Assembly (NCBI GenBank): GCA_900472575.1
Contig: UCIV01000003.1
Coordinates: 161,228 to 225,227 of the forward strand
Reading direction: 5' to 3'
Length of the DNA: 64,000 bases
Source of the DNA: Hyphomicrobiales bacterium
Lineage (GTDB): Bacteria > Pseudomonadota > Alphaproteobacteria > Rhizobiales > Rhizobiaceae
A program made the translations under genes and the position numbers. The notes under the pieces are model-generated. The model ran no database searches and was not told the DNA's origin. It saw only the letters and a list, made by a program, of their open reading frames with translations. Below, piece by piece: positions 27,108 through 33,823 of the stretch (its first letter is position 1; every line of letters starts with the position of its first letter).

Positions 27108-28055
27108 ATGATCTCCATCCTCATACGTCGTCTCGTCAGCCTGATCGTCACGCTGCTGGTCGTCTCGCTGCTGATCTTCACCGTCATGAACCTCCTGCCC
27201 GGCGATCCGGCGGCGATCATGCTTGGGACTTCGGCGACGCCGGAGACTTTGGCGGCGCTCAGGACCCAGATGGGGCTGGATGAGCCGCTTGTCGTTCGCT
27301 ATCTCGCCTGGCTTATCGGCGTGCTGCAGGGTGATCTCGGGCAGTCTTATACTTATGGCGTTCCGGTCGCAGGGCTGATCGTCGAGCGGTTGGCGGTGAC
27401 GCTGCCCTTGGCGTTGATGGCTGTGGTGATGTCGGTTGCGATTGCCGTGCCGCTCGGCGTGGCGGCGGCGCGCAGGCATAATGGTGTGTTCGATTATATC
27501 GCCGGGGCGTTTTCCTATGTCTCGATCGCGGTGCCGGCCTTCTGGGTGGGATTGTTGCTGATCATCGCCTTTTCGACCAAGCTGGGCTGGATGCCGGCCG
27601 GCGGATTTCCGGGCTGGAATGCGGGGCTTTGGACAGGGCTTGCTGCGCTGCTGATGCCGGCAATCGCGCTGGCGCTGCCGCAGGCGGGTGTGCTCACACG
27701 GGTGGCGCGTAGCGCGGTGCTGGATGTGATGGGCGAGGATTTCGTGCGCACCGCCCGAGCCAAGGGTTTGAGCGACAAGGCGGCGGTCTGGCGGCATGCG
27801 CTGCCGAATGCGCTGATCCCGGTCGTGACCATGATCGGGTTGCAGTTCACTTTCCTGATCGCAGGCGCGGTGCTGGTGGAAAACGTTTTTAACCTGCCGG
27901 GCCTGGGGCGGCTGGCACTGCAGGCTTTGTCGCAGCGCGATATCATCGTGATGCAGGACGTAGTGCTGTTCTTTTCCGCGCTCGTGATCGTGATGAATTT
28001 CCTTGTCGATCTCGCCTATCTGGTGATCGACCCGAGACTGCGGGTGGCGACGTGA
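27108..28055 (+). CDS. Peptide ABC transporter permease, DppB type (system 2)
   Basis: A 315-residue permease starting MISILIRRLVSLIVTLLVVSLLIFTVMNLLPGDPA, the classic DppB N-terminus, with an EAA loop (DFVRTARAKGLSDKAAVWRHALPNA). About six membrane segments. The next permease gene overlaps its stop. No strong ribosome site is seen before the ATG. Confidence 0.93.
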   Translation: MISILIRRLVSLIVTLLVVSLLIFTVMNLLPGDPAAIMLGTSATPETLAALRTQMGLDEPLVVRYLAWLIGVLQGDLGQSYTYGVPVAGLIVERLAVTLPLALMAVVMSVAIAVPLGVAAARRHNGVFDYIAGAFSYVSIAVPAFWVGLLLIIAFSTKLGWMPAGGFPGWNAGLWTGLAALLMPAIALALPQAGVLTRVARSAVLDVMGEDFVRTARAKGLSDKAAVWRHALPNALIPVVTMIGLQFTFLIAGAVLVENVFNLPGLGRLALQALSQRDIIVMQDVVLFFSALVIVMNFLVDLAYLVIDPRLRVAT

Positions 28056-28879
28056 TGGCCGGGATCTTTCGTCGTCCCGTGCTGCTGATCGGGCTTGTCG
28101 TGACGCTGGCGCTTGTCGCCGTCGCGCTTTTTTCGCTCGTCTGGACGCCGTCCTTGCCGTCGAAGATGAATATCGTGCAGCGGTTGAAGCCACCGCTCGG
28201 GCCGGGTGGGTTGCTCGGTACGGATCAGTTCGGCCGCGATGTCGCCTCGATGCTGATGGTAGGGGCGTGGAATTCGCTCTCGACCTCGTTCCTGGCCGTT
28301 GCGATCGGTGCGATGGTCGGTTCGGCCGTGGGCGTCATCGTGGCCATGCAGCGCGGGTGGCTGGAGCTGATCGTGATGCGCGGCTGCGACATCATCTTTG
28401 CGGTACCGCCCATTCTGTCGGCGATGATGCTCGGCGCCTTTCTCGGATCGGGCCGGTTTACGGCGATCATTGCGATTGCGGTGTTCATGGTGCCGGTCTT
28501 TGCGCGGCTCACACTCGCCGGGGCGAAGCAGATTTGGGCGCGGGATTATGTGACAGCGGCGGTCGGGATCGGCCGATCGAAGGCGAAGATCACGCTCGTG
28601 CATATCCTGCCGAATATTTCCAACCAGATCATCGTACAGGTGACGATCCAGCTCGGTCTGGCAATTTTGACAGAGGCCGGGCTCTCGTTTCTGGGGCTCG
28701 GCATGCCGCCGCCGGCGCCGACCTGGGGGCGGATGCTCGCAGACAGCCAGACGTTTTTCGGCCAGGCGCCGTGGCTTGCCATCCTGCCGGGCATGGCAAT
28801 CGCGGTTGCCGTTCTAGGCCTGAACATGCTCGGAGACGGGCTACGCGACATGCTCGATCCGAAAACCAACGCGGGCTGA
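28055..28879 (+). CDS. Peptide ABC transporter permease, DppC type (system 2)
   Basis: A 274-residue permease with the DppC features GTDQFGRDVASMLMVGAWNSL and an EAA loop (DYVTAAVGIGRSKAKITLVHILPN). The start is ATG 28055 (TGATG overlap with the previous stop) or GTG 28052 (GTGA overlap). No ATPase genes follow, so the complex must borrow ATPases, most simply those of system 1 encoded 3 kb upstream. Confidence 0.92.
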   Translation: MAGIFRRPVLLIGLVVTLALVAVALFSLVWTPSLPSKMNIVQRLKPPLGPGGLLGTDQFGRDVASMLMVGAWNSLSTSFLAVAIGAMVGSAVGVIVAMQRGWLELIVMRGCDIIFAVPPILSAMMLGAFLGSGRFTAIIAIAVFMVPVFARLTLAGAKQIWARDYVTAAVGIGRSKAKITLVHILPNISNQIIVQVTIQLGLAILTEAGLSFLGLGMPPPAPTWGRMLADSQTFFGQAPWLAILPGMAIAVAVLGLNMLGDGLRDMLDPKTNAG

Positions 28880-28908
28880 GACTTTCTCAGTTTTTGCCGT
28901 TCATGATT

Positions 28909-28933
28909 GGAACAAACCCACACCTCTGACGTT
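28909..28933 (+). promoter_or_regulatory. EcfG-type promoter for the DUF883 operon
   Basis: GGAAC (28909-28913) and CGTT (28930-28933) are separated by 16 bases, an exact match to the EcfG consensus. It lies 67 bases before the TTG start of the DUF883 gene. The ecfG gene itself is 2 kb away. Confidence 0.85.
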
Positions 28934-28999
28934 GTTCGCGTGCAGTCATTGGCATGCAGGTTTTGTCTTGCCTTGAACCATGGGTAGGGGAGTTATCGA

Positions 29000-29554
29000 T
29001 TGAACGACGCTGCAGAAAAGCCAAAGGCGACGAGATCGCGTAGAAAGCTATCCGCCCAGCCGGCTGAGGCATCCGCCACTGTGACTTCGTCCAAGGCCGC
29101 GCCGAAGCGCGCGGCTAATGCTCCCGAAAAGGCGACAGCAAATCGTGCCTCGCGCAAAGCCAAAGCATTGCCCGCAGCCAAAACGAACGTAATCAAACAG
29201 GAGACCGTCATGCCAGCATCGACCTCGACGACGACGACCGAATTTCCGCGCACCGGTTCTGCAGCTTCGACCAAGGATATCGAACTGCAGCTGGAGCAGC
29301 TGCGTGAAGATATCGCGGCGCTGGCCAAGACTGTTGCAGCTGTCGGCAACGAAAAGGCTTCTGAGATGAAGAGCAAGGCGAAGCGTGCCGCAGCCGACGC
29401 GAGTGATGCATCCTACCAGATCGCCGAGGCCGCAAAGAATCAGGCGTTGACCTGGGAGCGTGATCTCGAAGGCCAAATCCGTGCCAATCCGCTTCAGTCG
29501 GTTGCAATTGCGGCCGGCGTCGGTTTCCTGTTTGCGCTCCTCTCGCGCCGCTGA
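29000..29554 (+). CDS. DUF883 (ElaB/YqjD-like) membrane-anchored protein
   Basis: A 184-residue protein with a C-terminal membrane anchor (VAIAAGVGFLFALLSRR) preceded by the amphipathic DUF883 helix (DIELQLEQLREDIAALAKTVAAVG). E. coli ElaB and YqjD are stress-induced inner-membrane proteins that bind ribosomes. From TTG 29000 (AGGGGAG seven bases before) it has a 70-residue Lys/Ala/Arg-rich tail resembling a histone tail; an internal ATG at 29210 with AGGAG would give the usual 114-residue form. The exact EcfG promoter upstream puts it in the general stress regulon. The next gene is 6 bases downstream. Confidence 0.8.
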   Translation: MNDAAEKPKATRSRRKLSAQPAEASATVTSSKAAPKRAANAPEKATANRASRKAKALPAAKTNVIKQETVMPASTSTTTTEFPRTGSAASTKDIELQLEQLREDIAALAKTVAAVGNEKASEMKSKAKRAAADASDASYQIAEAAKNQALTWERDLEGQIRANPLQSVAIAAGVGFLFALLSRR

Positions 29555-29560
29555 TCCTCG

Positions 29561-30010
29561 ATGCTGACAGCACTGGGGCCGCTGGTCGCATCCTTCATCG
29601 CAATGGATGTGGCAGCGATGAAACGAAAGATCAGGCGCAACGCGATCCTTTACGGGATCGCGGCTGCGTTTTTGTGGACCGCCTACGGTTTGCTCGTGGC
29701 TGCACTCGCCATTCATCTCGGTGAACGATGGGGGCTTCCTATTGCGATGCTGGTCATTGCTGGCGGCATGATCGTCATGGCACTGTTCATCATTGCCATC
29801 GTGATGATGCTCAACGCTGCCGAGGAGCGGCGCAAGAGGCGTGAGGCGGCTGCCAACAGCCAGCGGGCTCTTGCAATGACCGCGGCTGTTTCGGCGTTGC
29901 CGTTTCTGATGAAGTCGAAACCGTTGATGTTGCTTGCCGTTGCCGGGGGCCTTGGTTTCCTTGCGACGAAGGGTGGCGGATCGAGGCAGGGGCCACCGCC
30001 GGCGGAGTAA
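29561..30010 (+). CDS. Small membrane protein of unknown function
   Basis: A 149-residue protein with two hydrophobic segments (ILYGIAAAFLWTAYGLLVAALAI and LPIAMLVIAGGMIVMALFIIAIVMML), then a basic stretch with EERRKRRE and a third weak segment near the end. I do not recognise a named family beyond holin-like or phage-holin-superfamily resemblance. It starts 6 bases after the DUF883 stop and ends just before a terminator, so both genes form one EcfG-driven unit. Confidence 0.75.
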   Translation: MLTALGPLVASFIAMDVAAMKRKIRRNAILYGIAAAFLWTAYGLLVAALAIHLGERWGLPIAMLVIAGGMIVMALFIIAIVMMLNAAEERRKRREAAANSQRALAMTAAVSALPFLMKSKPLMLLAVAGGLGFLATKGGGSRQGPPPAE

Positions 30011-30037
30011 GGTTTTTGCAGGGTTTGTGAGATGAAA

Positions 30038-30067
30038 GGCCGCTCGGAAATTTCGGGCGGCTTTTTT
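30038..30067 (+). terminator. Terminator of the DUF883 operon
   Basis: GCCGCTCG (30039-30046) pairs with CGGGCGGC (30054-30061) with one wobble, followed by six T residues. Confidence 0.88.
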
Positions 30068-30124
30068 GTTTGTTGGTGATGGTTCAGTGATCCAGCTTTT
30101 GGAAAAGCTTCGAGTCTGCCGCCT

Positions 30125-30265
30125 GCCCCTCATCCGCCTGCCGGCACCTTCTCCCCGCGGGCGGGGGAGAAGGACGCAAGCCGCAACGTTTCCGTTCCTC
30201 TCTAACGTCCAGCAGGGCACGTCCCCTCTCCCCGCATGCGGGGAGAGGGTTAGGGTGAGGGGCAG
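30125..30265. repeat. Palindromic repeat (RIME-like), copy 2
   Basis: It shares CCCCTCATCCGCCTGCCGGC and the CCTTCTCCCCGC hairpin with the element at 21405-21542, and has a second hairpin CCCTCTCCCCGC / GCGGGGAGAGGG near 30223-30248. It fills the gap between the DUF883 operon terminator and the convergent ecfG gene. Confidence 0.8.
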
Positions 30266-30315
30266 GCCGCATATGAGAGGCCGCGCGTTGATCTCTAAAA
30301 GAGAAGTCAGTCAAA

Positions 30316-30340
30316 TAAAAAGCCGCCCGGAGGCGGCCTT
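30316..30340 (-). terminator. Terminator of the nepR-ecfG operon
   Basis: GCCGCC (30322-30327) pairs with GGCGGC (30332-30337). Read leftward the hairpin is followed by TTTTTATTT. It lies 28 bases past the ecfG stop. Confidence 0.85.
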
Positions 30341-30364
30341 TCTCGATGGTGATGGGCTGTGCAA

Positions 30365-30946
30365 TCAACTACCAAACGCTCTTGCCGTGATTGCGGCATC
30401 ACCCGCATCCGGGCCGTAGTCGCTTTCGCCGGAAACGCCGAGCAGTTCCTGCAGGCGGGTGCGGGCGCGCGAGACGCGGCTCTTGATCGTGCCGACGGCG
30501 CAGCCGCAGATTTCAGCGGCTTCCTCATAGGCAAAACCGGCAGCGCCAACGAGCACGATTGCTTCGCGCTGGTCTTCCGGAAGCTTGTCGAGCGCCTGGC
30601 GGAAGTCCTGCAGGTCGAGACGGCCATATTGTTCGGGGTGAACGGAAAAACGTTCGGAAAACAGGCCGTCACTGTCCTGCACTTCGCGGCCACGCTTGCG
30701 CATCTGGCTGTAGAATTCATTGCGAAGAATGGTGAACAGCCACGCACGCATGTTGGTGCCTGCCGTGAAGCTTTTCTGGTTCGCCCAGGCCTTCATGATC
30801 GTATCCTGAACGAGGTCGTCCGCCTTGTCGTGGCGACCGGTCAGGGACACGGCAAAGGCACGCAGGTTGGGTAGCGACGCGAGCAGGTCTCGCTTGAAGA
30901 CGCGGTCATCCGCATCTGCCTTGGTGGATTCAGCCTGTGCGCTCAT
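30365..30946 (-). CDS. ecfG: General stress sigma factor EcfG (RpoE2-like)
   Basis: A 193-residue ECF sigma factor. Region 2 reads FAVSLTGRHDKADDLVQDTIMKAWANQKSF and region 4 LPEDQREAIVLVGAAGFAYEEAAEICGCAVGTIKSRVSRARTRL, matching the ECF15 group of alphaproteobacteria. EcfG directs transcription at GGAAC-N16-CGTT promoters under heat, salt, oxidative and starvation stress. Its start overlaps the end of nepR by four bases, so sigma and anti-sigma are co-translated. The S. meliloti counterpart is RpoE2. Confidence 0.95.
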   Translation of the reverse strand: MSAQAESTKADADDRVFKRDLLASLPNLRAFAVSLTGRHDKADDLVQDTIMKAWANQKSFTAGTNMRAWLFTILRNEFYSQMRKRGREVQDSDGLFSERFSVHPEQYGRLDLQDFRQALDKLPEDQREAIVLVGAAGFAYEEAAEICGCAVGTIKSRVSRARTRLQELLGVSGESDYGPDAGDAAITARAFGS

Positions 30947-31167
30947 TTTGCATCCACCGCCTTGGCGTTTGTTTTTTGAGCGTTTTCAGCAGCTTCCAAC
31001 CGTTCGAGGAGATCGAGAAAGCGATCCGGAATGCCTTCTTCCTGCACGGCATCATAAAACTCCTTCAACTTCCGCGAGATGGAAGCATTCGGAGCTATGG
31101 TTCCTGGCTTGATTTGTGAGGTTTCGGCTGTGGTCATATCATGATTTTTTCTGATCTCGTCACTCAT
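30943..31167 (-). CDS. nepR: Anti-sigma factor NepR
   Basis: A 74-residue protein whose core KLKEFYDAVQEEGIPDRFLDLLERLE is the conserved pair of NepR helices that sequester EcfG. In stress, phosphorylated PhyR binds NepR and frees EcfG. The ATG at 31167 is used here; ATG 31137 (10 residues shorter) and a farther-upstream start at 31188 are alternatives. It is the first gene of the leftward nepR-ecfG operon and is divergent from phyR. Confidence 0.93.
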   Translation of the reverse strand: MSDEIRKNHDMTTAETSQIKPGTIAPNASISRKLKEFYDAVQEEGIPDRFLDLLERLEAAENAQKTNAKAVDAK

Positions 31168-31202
31168 AACGCGGGCGCCTGCTATCAAATTGTCGGGTGG
31201 AA

Positions 31203-31227
31203 AATGCCCGAGTTTAAAAAAAGTTCC
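31203..31227 (-). promoter_or_regulatory. Candidate EcfG promoter for nepR-ecfG
   Basis: On the minus strand GGAAC (31227-31223) is followed 16 bases on by CATT (31206-31203), one mismatch from CGTT. It lies 36 bases before the nepR ATG. Its -35 box is one arm of an inverted repeat shared with the phyR promoter. Confidence 0.6.
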
Positions 31228-31234
31228 GTCTTGC

Positions 31235-31259
31235 GGAACTTATTTTGCATCGCCACGTT
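31235..31259 (+). promoter_or_regulatory. EcfG-type promoter for phyR
   Basis: GGAAC (31235-31239), 16 bases, CGTT (31256-31259): exact consensus. The phyR ATG is 43 bases downstream. The two divergent -35 boxes are 7 bases apart within the inverted repeat AAGTTCCG (31221-31228) / CGGAACTT (31234-31241). Confidence 0.88.
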
Positions 31260-31302
31260 AAACTCAAGTCAATTGCCCAACAGGGTCCAGGGGAGAATTT
31301 GC

Positions 31303-32097
31303 ATGTCACTCACCACGCGCGTTGCGTCACACCTTCCTTACCTGCGTCGGTATGCCCGAGCGGTAACCGGATCGCAGACGTCAGGAGACGCTTATGTGGC
31401 CGCCGTTCTTGAAGCGCTGATCGCCGATGTTTCCATCTTTCCGGAAAGCTCAAAGGATCGCGTTTCGCTTTATAAACTATTCGTCGCGATTTTTGGTTCC
31501 ACATCCATAGAGATCAGGCCGATCGAATCCCCGTTCGCGTGGGAACAGCGTGCGGCTGTCAATCTATCGAACATTCCTTCCCAGGCACGTCATGCTTTCC
31601 TGCTGATTTCCGTCGAGGGCTTTACGCCTGAGGAAGCTGCAGAGGTGCTGGATGTCAGTGTAGCTGAAGTCAACAAGCTGCTCGACGAAGCGTCCCGCGA
31701 AATCTCGCGACAGGTGGCGACCGATATCATGATCATCGAGGACGAGCCGCTGATCGCGCTCGACATTGAACAGATGGTTCAGGATCTCGGCCACCGCGTG
31801 ACAGGAATTGCCCGCACCCACAAAGAGGCGGTGTCGCTTTTCCAGTCGTCGCAGCCGAAGATGGTGCTTGCCGATATCCAGCTGGCCGATGGCAGTTCTG
31901 GCATCGACGCGGTCAACGAGATTCTCAAGACGTCCAGCGTGCCGGTCATTTTCATCACGGCCTTCCCAGAACGGCTGCTCACCGGCGAACGGCCTGAGCC
32001 TGCCTTCCTCGTTACCAAGCCGTTCAATCCGGATATGGTGAAAGCATTGATCAGCCAGGCGCTGTTCTTCAACGAGGCGGTGAAGGCGGCTGCGTGA
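31303..32097 (+). CDS. phyR: Stress response regulator PhyR
   Basis: A 264-residue anti-anti-sigma factor. Residues ~1-130 form the sigma-like domain (LPYLRRYARAVTGSQTSGDAYV, then FLLISVEGFTPEEAAEVLDVSVAEVNKLL) that mimics EcfG; residues ~140-260 form a receiver domain with the phospho-acceptor Asp191 (VLADIQLADG) and the conserved FITAFPERLLTG and TKPF loops. On phosphorylation it binds NepR. The ATG at 31303 follows AGGGGAGA; an upstream in-frame start would begin before the promoter and is rejected. Confidence 0.96.
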   Translation: MSLTTRVASHLPYLRRYARAVTGSQTSGDAYVAAVLEALIADVSIFPESSKDRVSLYKLFVAIFGSTSIEIRPIESPFAWEQRAAVNLSNIPSQARHAFLLISVEGFTPEEAAEVLDVSVAEVNKLLDEASREISRQVATDIMIIEDEPLIALDIEQMVQDLGHRVTGIARTHKEAVSLFQSSQPKMVLADIQLADGSSGIDAVNEILKTSSVPVIFITAFPERLLTGERPEPAFLVTKPFNPDMVKALISQALFFNEAVKAAA

Positions 32098-32127
32098 GCG
32101 GCTCGATCTTTTGATCTTTATGCTTCA

Positions 32128-32152
32128 GGAACAAAATTATCAGGATAGTGTT
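32128..32152 (+). promoter_or_regulatory. Candidate EcfG promoter for the HWE kinase
   Basis: GGAAC (32128-32132) and GTT (32150-32152) are separated by 17 bases (TGTT at 16). It lies in the 223-base gap between phyR and the kinase gene. Further on, TCCGGTGC (32236-32243) and GCACCGGA (32249-32256) form an 8-bp hairpin in the leader. Confidence 0.65.
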
Positions 32153-32320
32153 GTGGCAAGTCGGCTCACGCGGCATGGCACCCCTTGTTTTAGTTGTCCT
32201 GTGCCTATTCTTAATGATGGTCTGACATTGCAGGTTCCGGTGCTTTAGGCACCGGACCAGCGCGTACGAAGTAAAGGCACCTGTCCGTCTTCATCACGCG
32301 AAGCATTTGGACATGTTCGA

Positions 32321-33421
32321 TTGCCGTGGCAGCCGGGCGGTCCTAAGAGAGAAACACGAGCATCTGGCGCTGCCATTGGGGCGTCACAGGATGAAGCGGT
32401 AGATGGAGTGGCAAGATTGGCGCATCCGCTGACATGGCAGCACGCTGGTCAGAGTGATGACAAGCTGCGGGAATTTTTCATGCCCGCGCTCATCGACCTT
32501 GGCGCGAGTATCATTATTCAGAACAAGGCGCTGGACTATCTCTACTTCGCCAATTTACCCGAGGTATGGGCTCCTGAAGATATTCTGAGCCCTTCGGATG
32601 CCGCGCTCTTCGGTGATGAAGTTGCGGCAAAGCTGCTCATCCTAAAACAAGGCATGGCGGAAAGCGGCAAAAAAGGGCATATCGAGGTTACTGTCGGTTC
32701 CGACCAGATCTTTGAATTTCGCGTTCAGGCAGTAGAGTTCCAATCCGGTGGGCTGCATCTCGTGACGACGATCATCGATCGTTCGGAAGAACGGCATCGC
32801 GAGAGGCTGTTGCGCGCGTTGTTGCGCGAGGTGAGCCATCGCTCGAAGAACCTGCTCGCGATCATCCAGAGTATCGCGCTGCAAACAGCGCGTTATTCCG
32901 GCTCGCTCGATCTCTTCCTCCATAAGTTCCGGGGCCGGCTTTATTCGCTTTCGCAAAGCCAGGACCTGATCACCGATTCCAGCTGGCGTGGCGCCTATCT
33001 GTTCGATCTGGTGCGGCAACAGACGGAGAAATATATGCCGGATAACCGGCATATGGTGAAAATCTCTGGCGACAATGTGCTGCTTTCGCCCAATGCCTCG
33101 CTGCATCTGGGGCTGGCGCTGCATGAGCTGGTCGTCAATGCCGTGAGCCACGGTTCGATGTTGCGTAACGGAAAGCCGATCGACATCACTTCGACGCGGG
33201 TGAATGCCGATGGACATGATTACCTTGAGCTAAACTGGGAAGAGATGTTGAGCGGCTCCAACGATCGGGATGGCACGGAGGAAGGGCTGAAGGCTCATTT
33301 CGGCAGCACGGTCCTGGAGCGTGTCGTGCCAGCTTCCGTCAACGGCAAGGCTCAATATGTGATCTCCAGTCAGGGCATCAGCTACAAGCTGCGTTTTCCG
33401 CTTGATCACGGCGGCGAGTGA
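32321..33421 (+). CDS. HWE-family histidine kinase, PhyR pathway (RsiC/PhyK-like)
   Basis: A 366-residue sensor kinase. Residues ~50-155 resemble a PAS domain; the phospho-acceptor is His173 in REVSHRSKNLLAIIQSIALQTAR, a hallmark of HWE/HisKA_2 kinases; the ATPase part has LHELVVNAVSHGS and the W-x-E motif in LELNWEE. No membrane segment is visible, so it is cytoplasmic. In S. meliloti the kinase RsiC next to the rpoE2 locus acts on the PhyR-type regulators; the same role is inferred here. The start at TTG 32321 is uncertain; ATG 32480 would remove the first 53 residues. Confidence 0.88.
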   Translation: MPWQPGGPKRETRASGAAIGASQDEAVDGVARLAHPLTWQHAGQSDDKLREFFMPALIDLGASIIIQNKALDYLYFANLPEVWAPEDILSPSDAALFGDEVAAKLLILKQGMAESGKKGHIEVTVGSDQIFEFRVQAVEFQSGGLHLVTTIIDRSEERHRERLLRALLREVSHRSKNLLAIIQSIALQTARYSGSLDLFLHKFRGRLYSLSQSQDLITDSSWRGAYLFDLVRQQTEKYMPDNRHMVKISGDNVLLSPNASLHLGLALHELVVNAVSHGSMLRNGKPIDITSTRVNADGHDYLELNWEEMLSGSNDRDGTEEGLKAHFGSTVLERVVPASVNGKAQYVISSQGISYKLRFPLDHGGE

Positions 33422-33533
33422 CGCCGGGCCAATTTCAAGAAATCTTCCGGGAGTAATCAAACGGGAGCATCGCCCTGAAGCGCGCCGCGATCTTTCAGAT
33501 TTGCTTGCCGCGCTTTAGCTCTTTGTTCTTAAG

Positions 33534-33572
33534 CATGTCTCCCGAAACCGGTGACCATTTTCGGGAGACATG
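33534..33572. repeat. Perfect 14-bp inverted repeat
   Basis: CATGTCTCCCGAAA (33534-33547) pairs perfectly with TTTCGGGAGACATG (33559-33572) around an 11-base loop. This motif looks like a recurrent rhizobial intergenic hairpin, but no second copy is present in the window. It lies between the kinase stop and the candidate small RNA and could also end transcripts from either side. Confidence 0.6.
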
Positions 33573-33595
33573 TAGGCGAAGGCATGTTGCCGAAA

Positions 33596-33710
33596 CAGAT
33601 CCGGCTCGGTTTCCTTGGGAAACCGAGCCGGCTCGTCTCTTCGAGGGGGATTGAAGAGTTTGTCCGAAAGCTTTTGTAGGGCGGGGGACGGGGGGTCGCC
33701 TTCGGACACT
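33596..33710 (-). ncRNA. Candidate EcfG-dependent small RNA with C-rich loops (GsrN-like)
   Basis: A leftward transcript of about 115 nt is predicted just after an exact EcfG promoter. From 5' to 3' it has: a stem UGUCCGAA / UUCGGACA (33708-33701 with 33668-33661) whose 32-nt loop exposes CCCCCCGUCCCCCGCCC; a second hairpin CUCUUC / GAAGAG (33658-33653 with 33642-33637) with CCCCC in its loop; and a perfect 14-bp hairpin (33631-33618 with 33614-33601) followed by AUCUGUUU as a weak U-tract. GsrN of Caulobacter is a sigma-T-dependent sRNA with a C-rich loop that pairs with katG mRNA. Similarity to GsrN is by architecture and location only. Confidence 0.7.
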
Positions 33711-33715
33711 CGAAT

Positions 33716-33740
33716 AACGGACGACGAAAAAGAAGGTTCC
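33716..33740 (-). promoter_or_regulatory. EcfG-type promoter for the small RNA
   Basis: On the minus strand GGAAC (33740-33736), 16 bases, CGTT (33719-33716): exact consensus. No protein start with a ribosome site follows within the next 120 bases, so the product is probably RNA. Confidence 0.85.
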
Positions 33741-33774
33741 AACTTTTTCACGAAAAATTCTGTATCTTCATAAC

Positions 33775-33804
33775 AGCAAACGGCGGCTTGCGCCGCCGTT
33801 TGCT
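33775..33804 (-). terminator. Terminator-like hairpin after the system 3 permease gene
   Basis: AGCAAACGGCGGC (33775-33787) pairs perfectly with GCCGCCGTTTGCT (33792-33804). It lies 20 bases past the stop of the leftward permease gene. The U-tract is poor (GTTATGAAG), but the stem is strong and separates that operon from the small RNA promoter. Confidence 0.65.
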
Positions 33805-33823
33805 ATTTGAGGCATCGACTTTC

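Noticed and set aside
33515..33751. A 77-codon leftward open frame across the candidate small RNA
   Set aside because: Its first codons lie upstream of the EcfG promoter, there is no ribosome site, and the sequence is explained by hairpins with paired arms.
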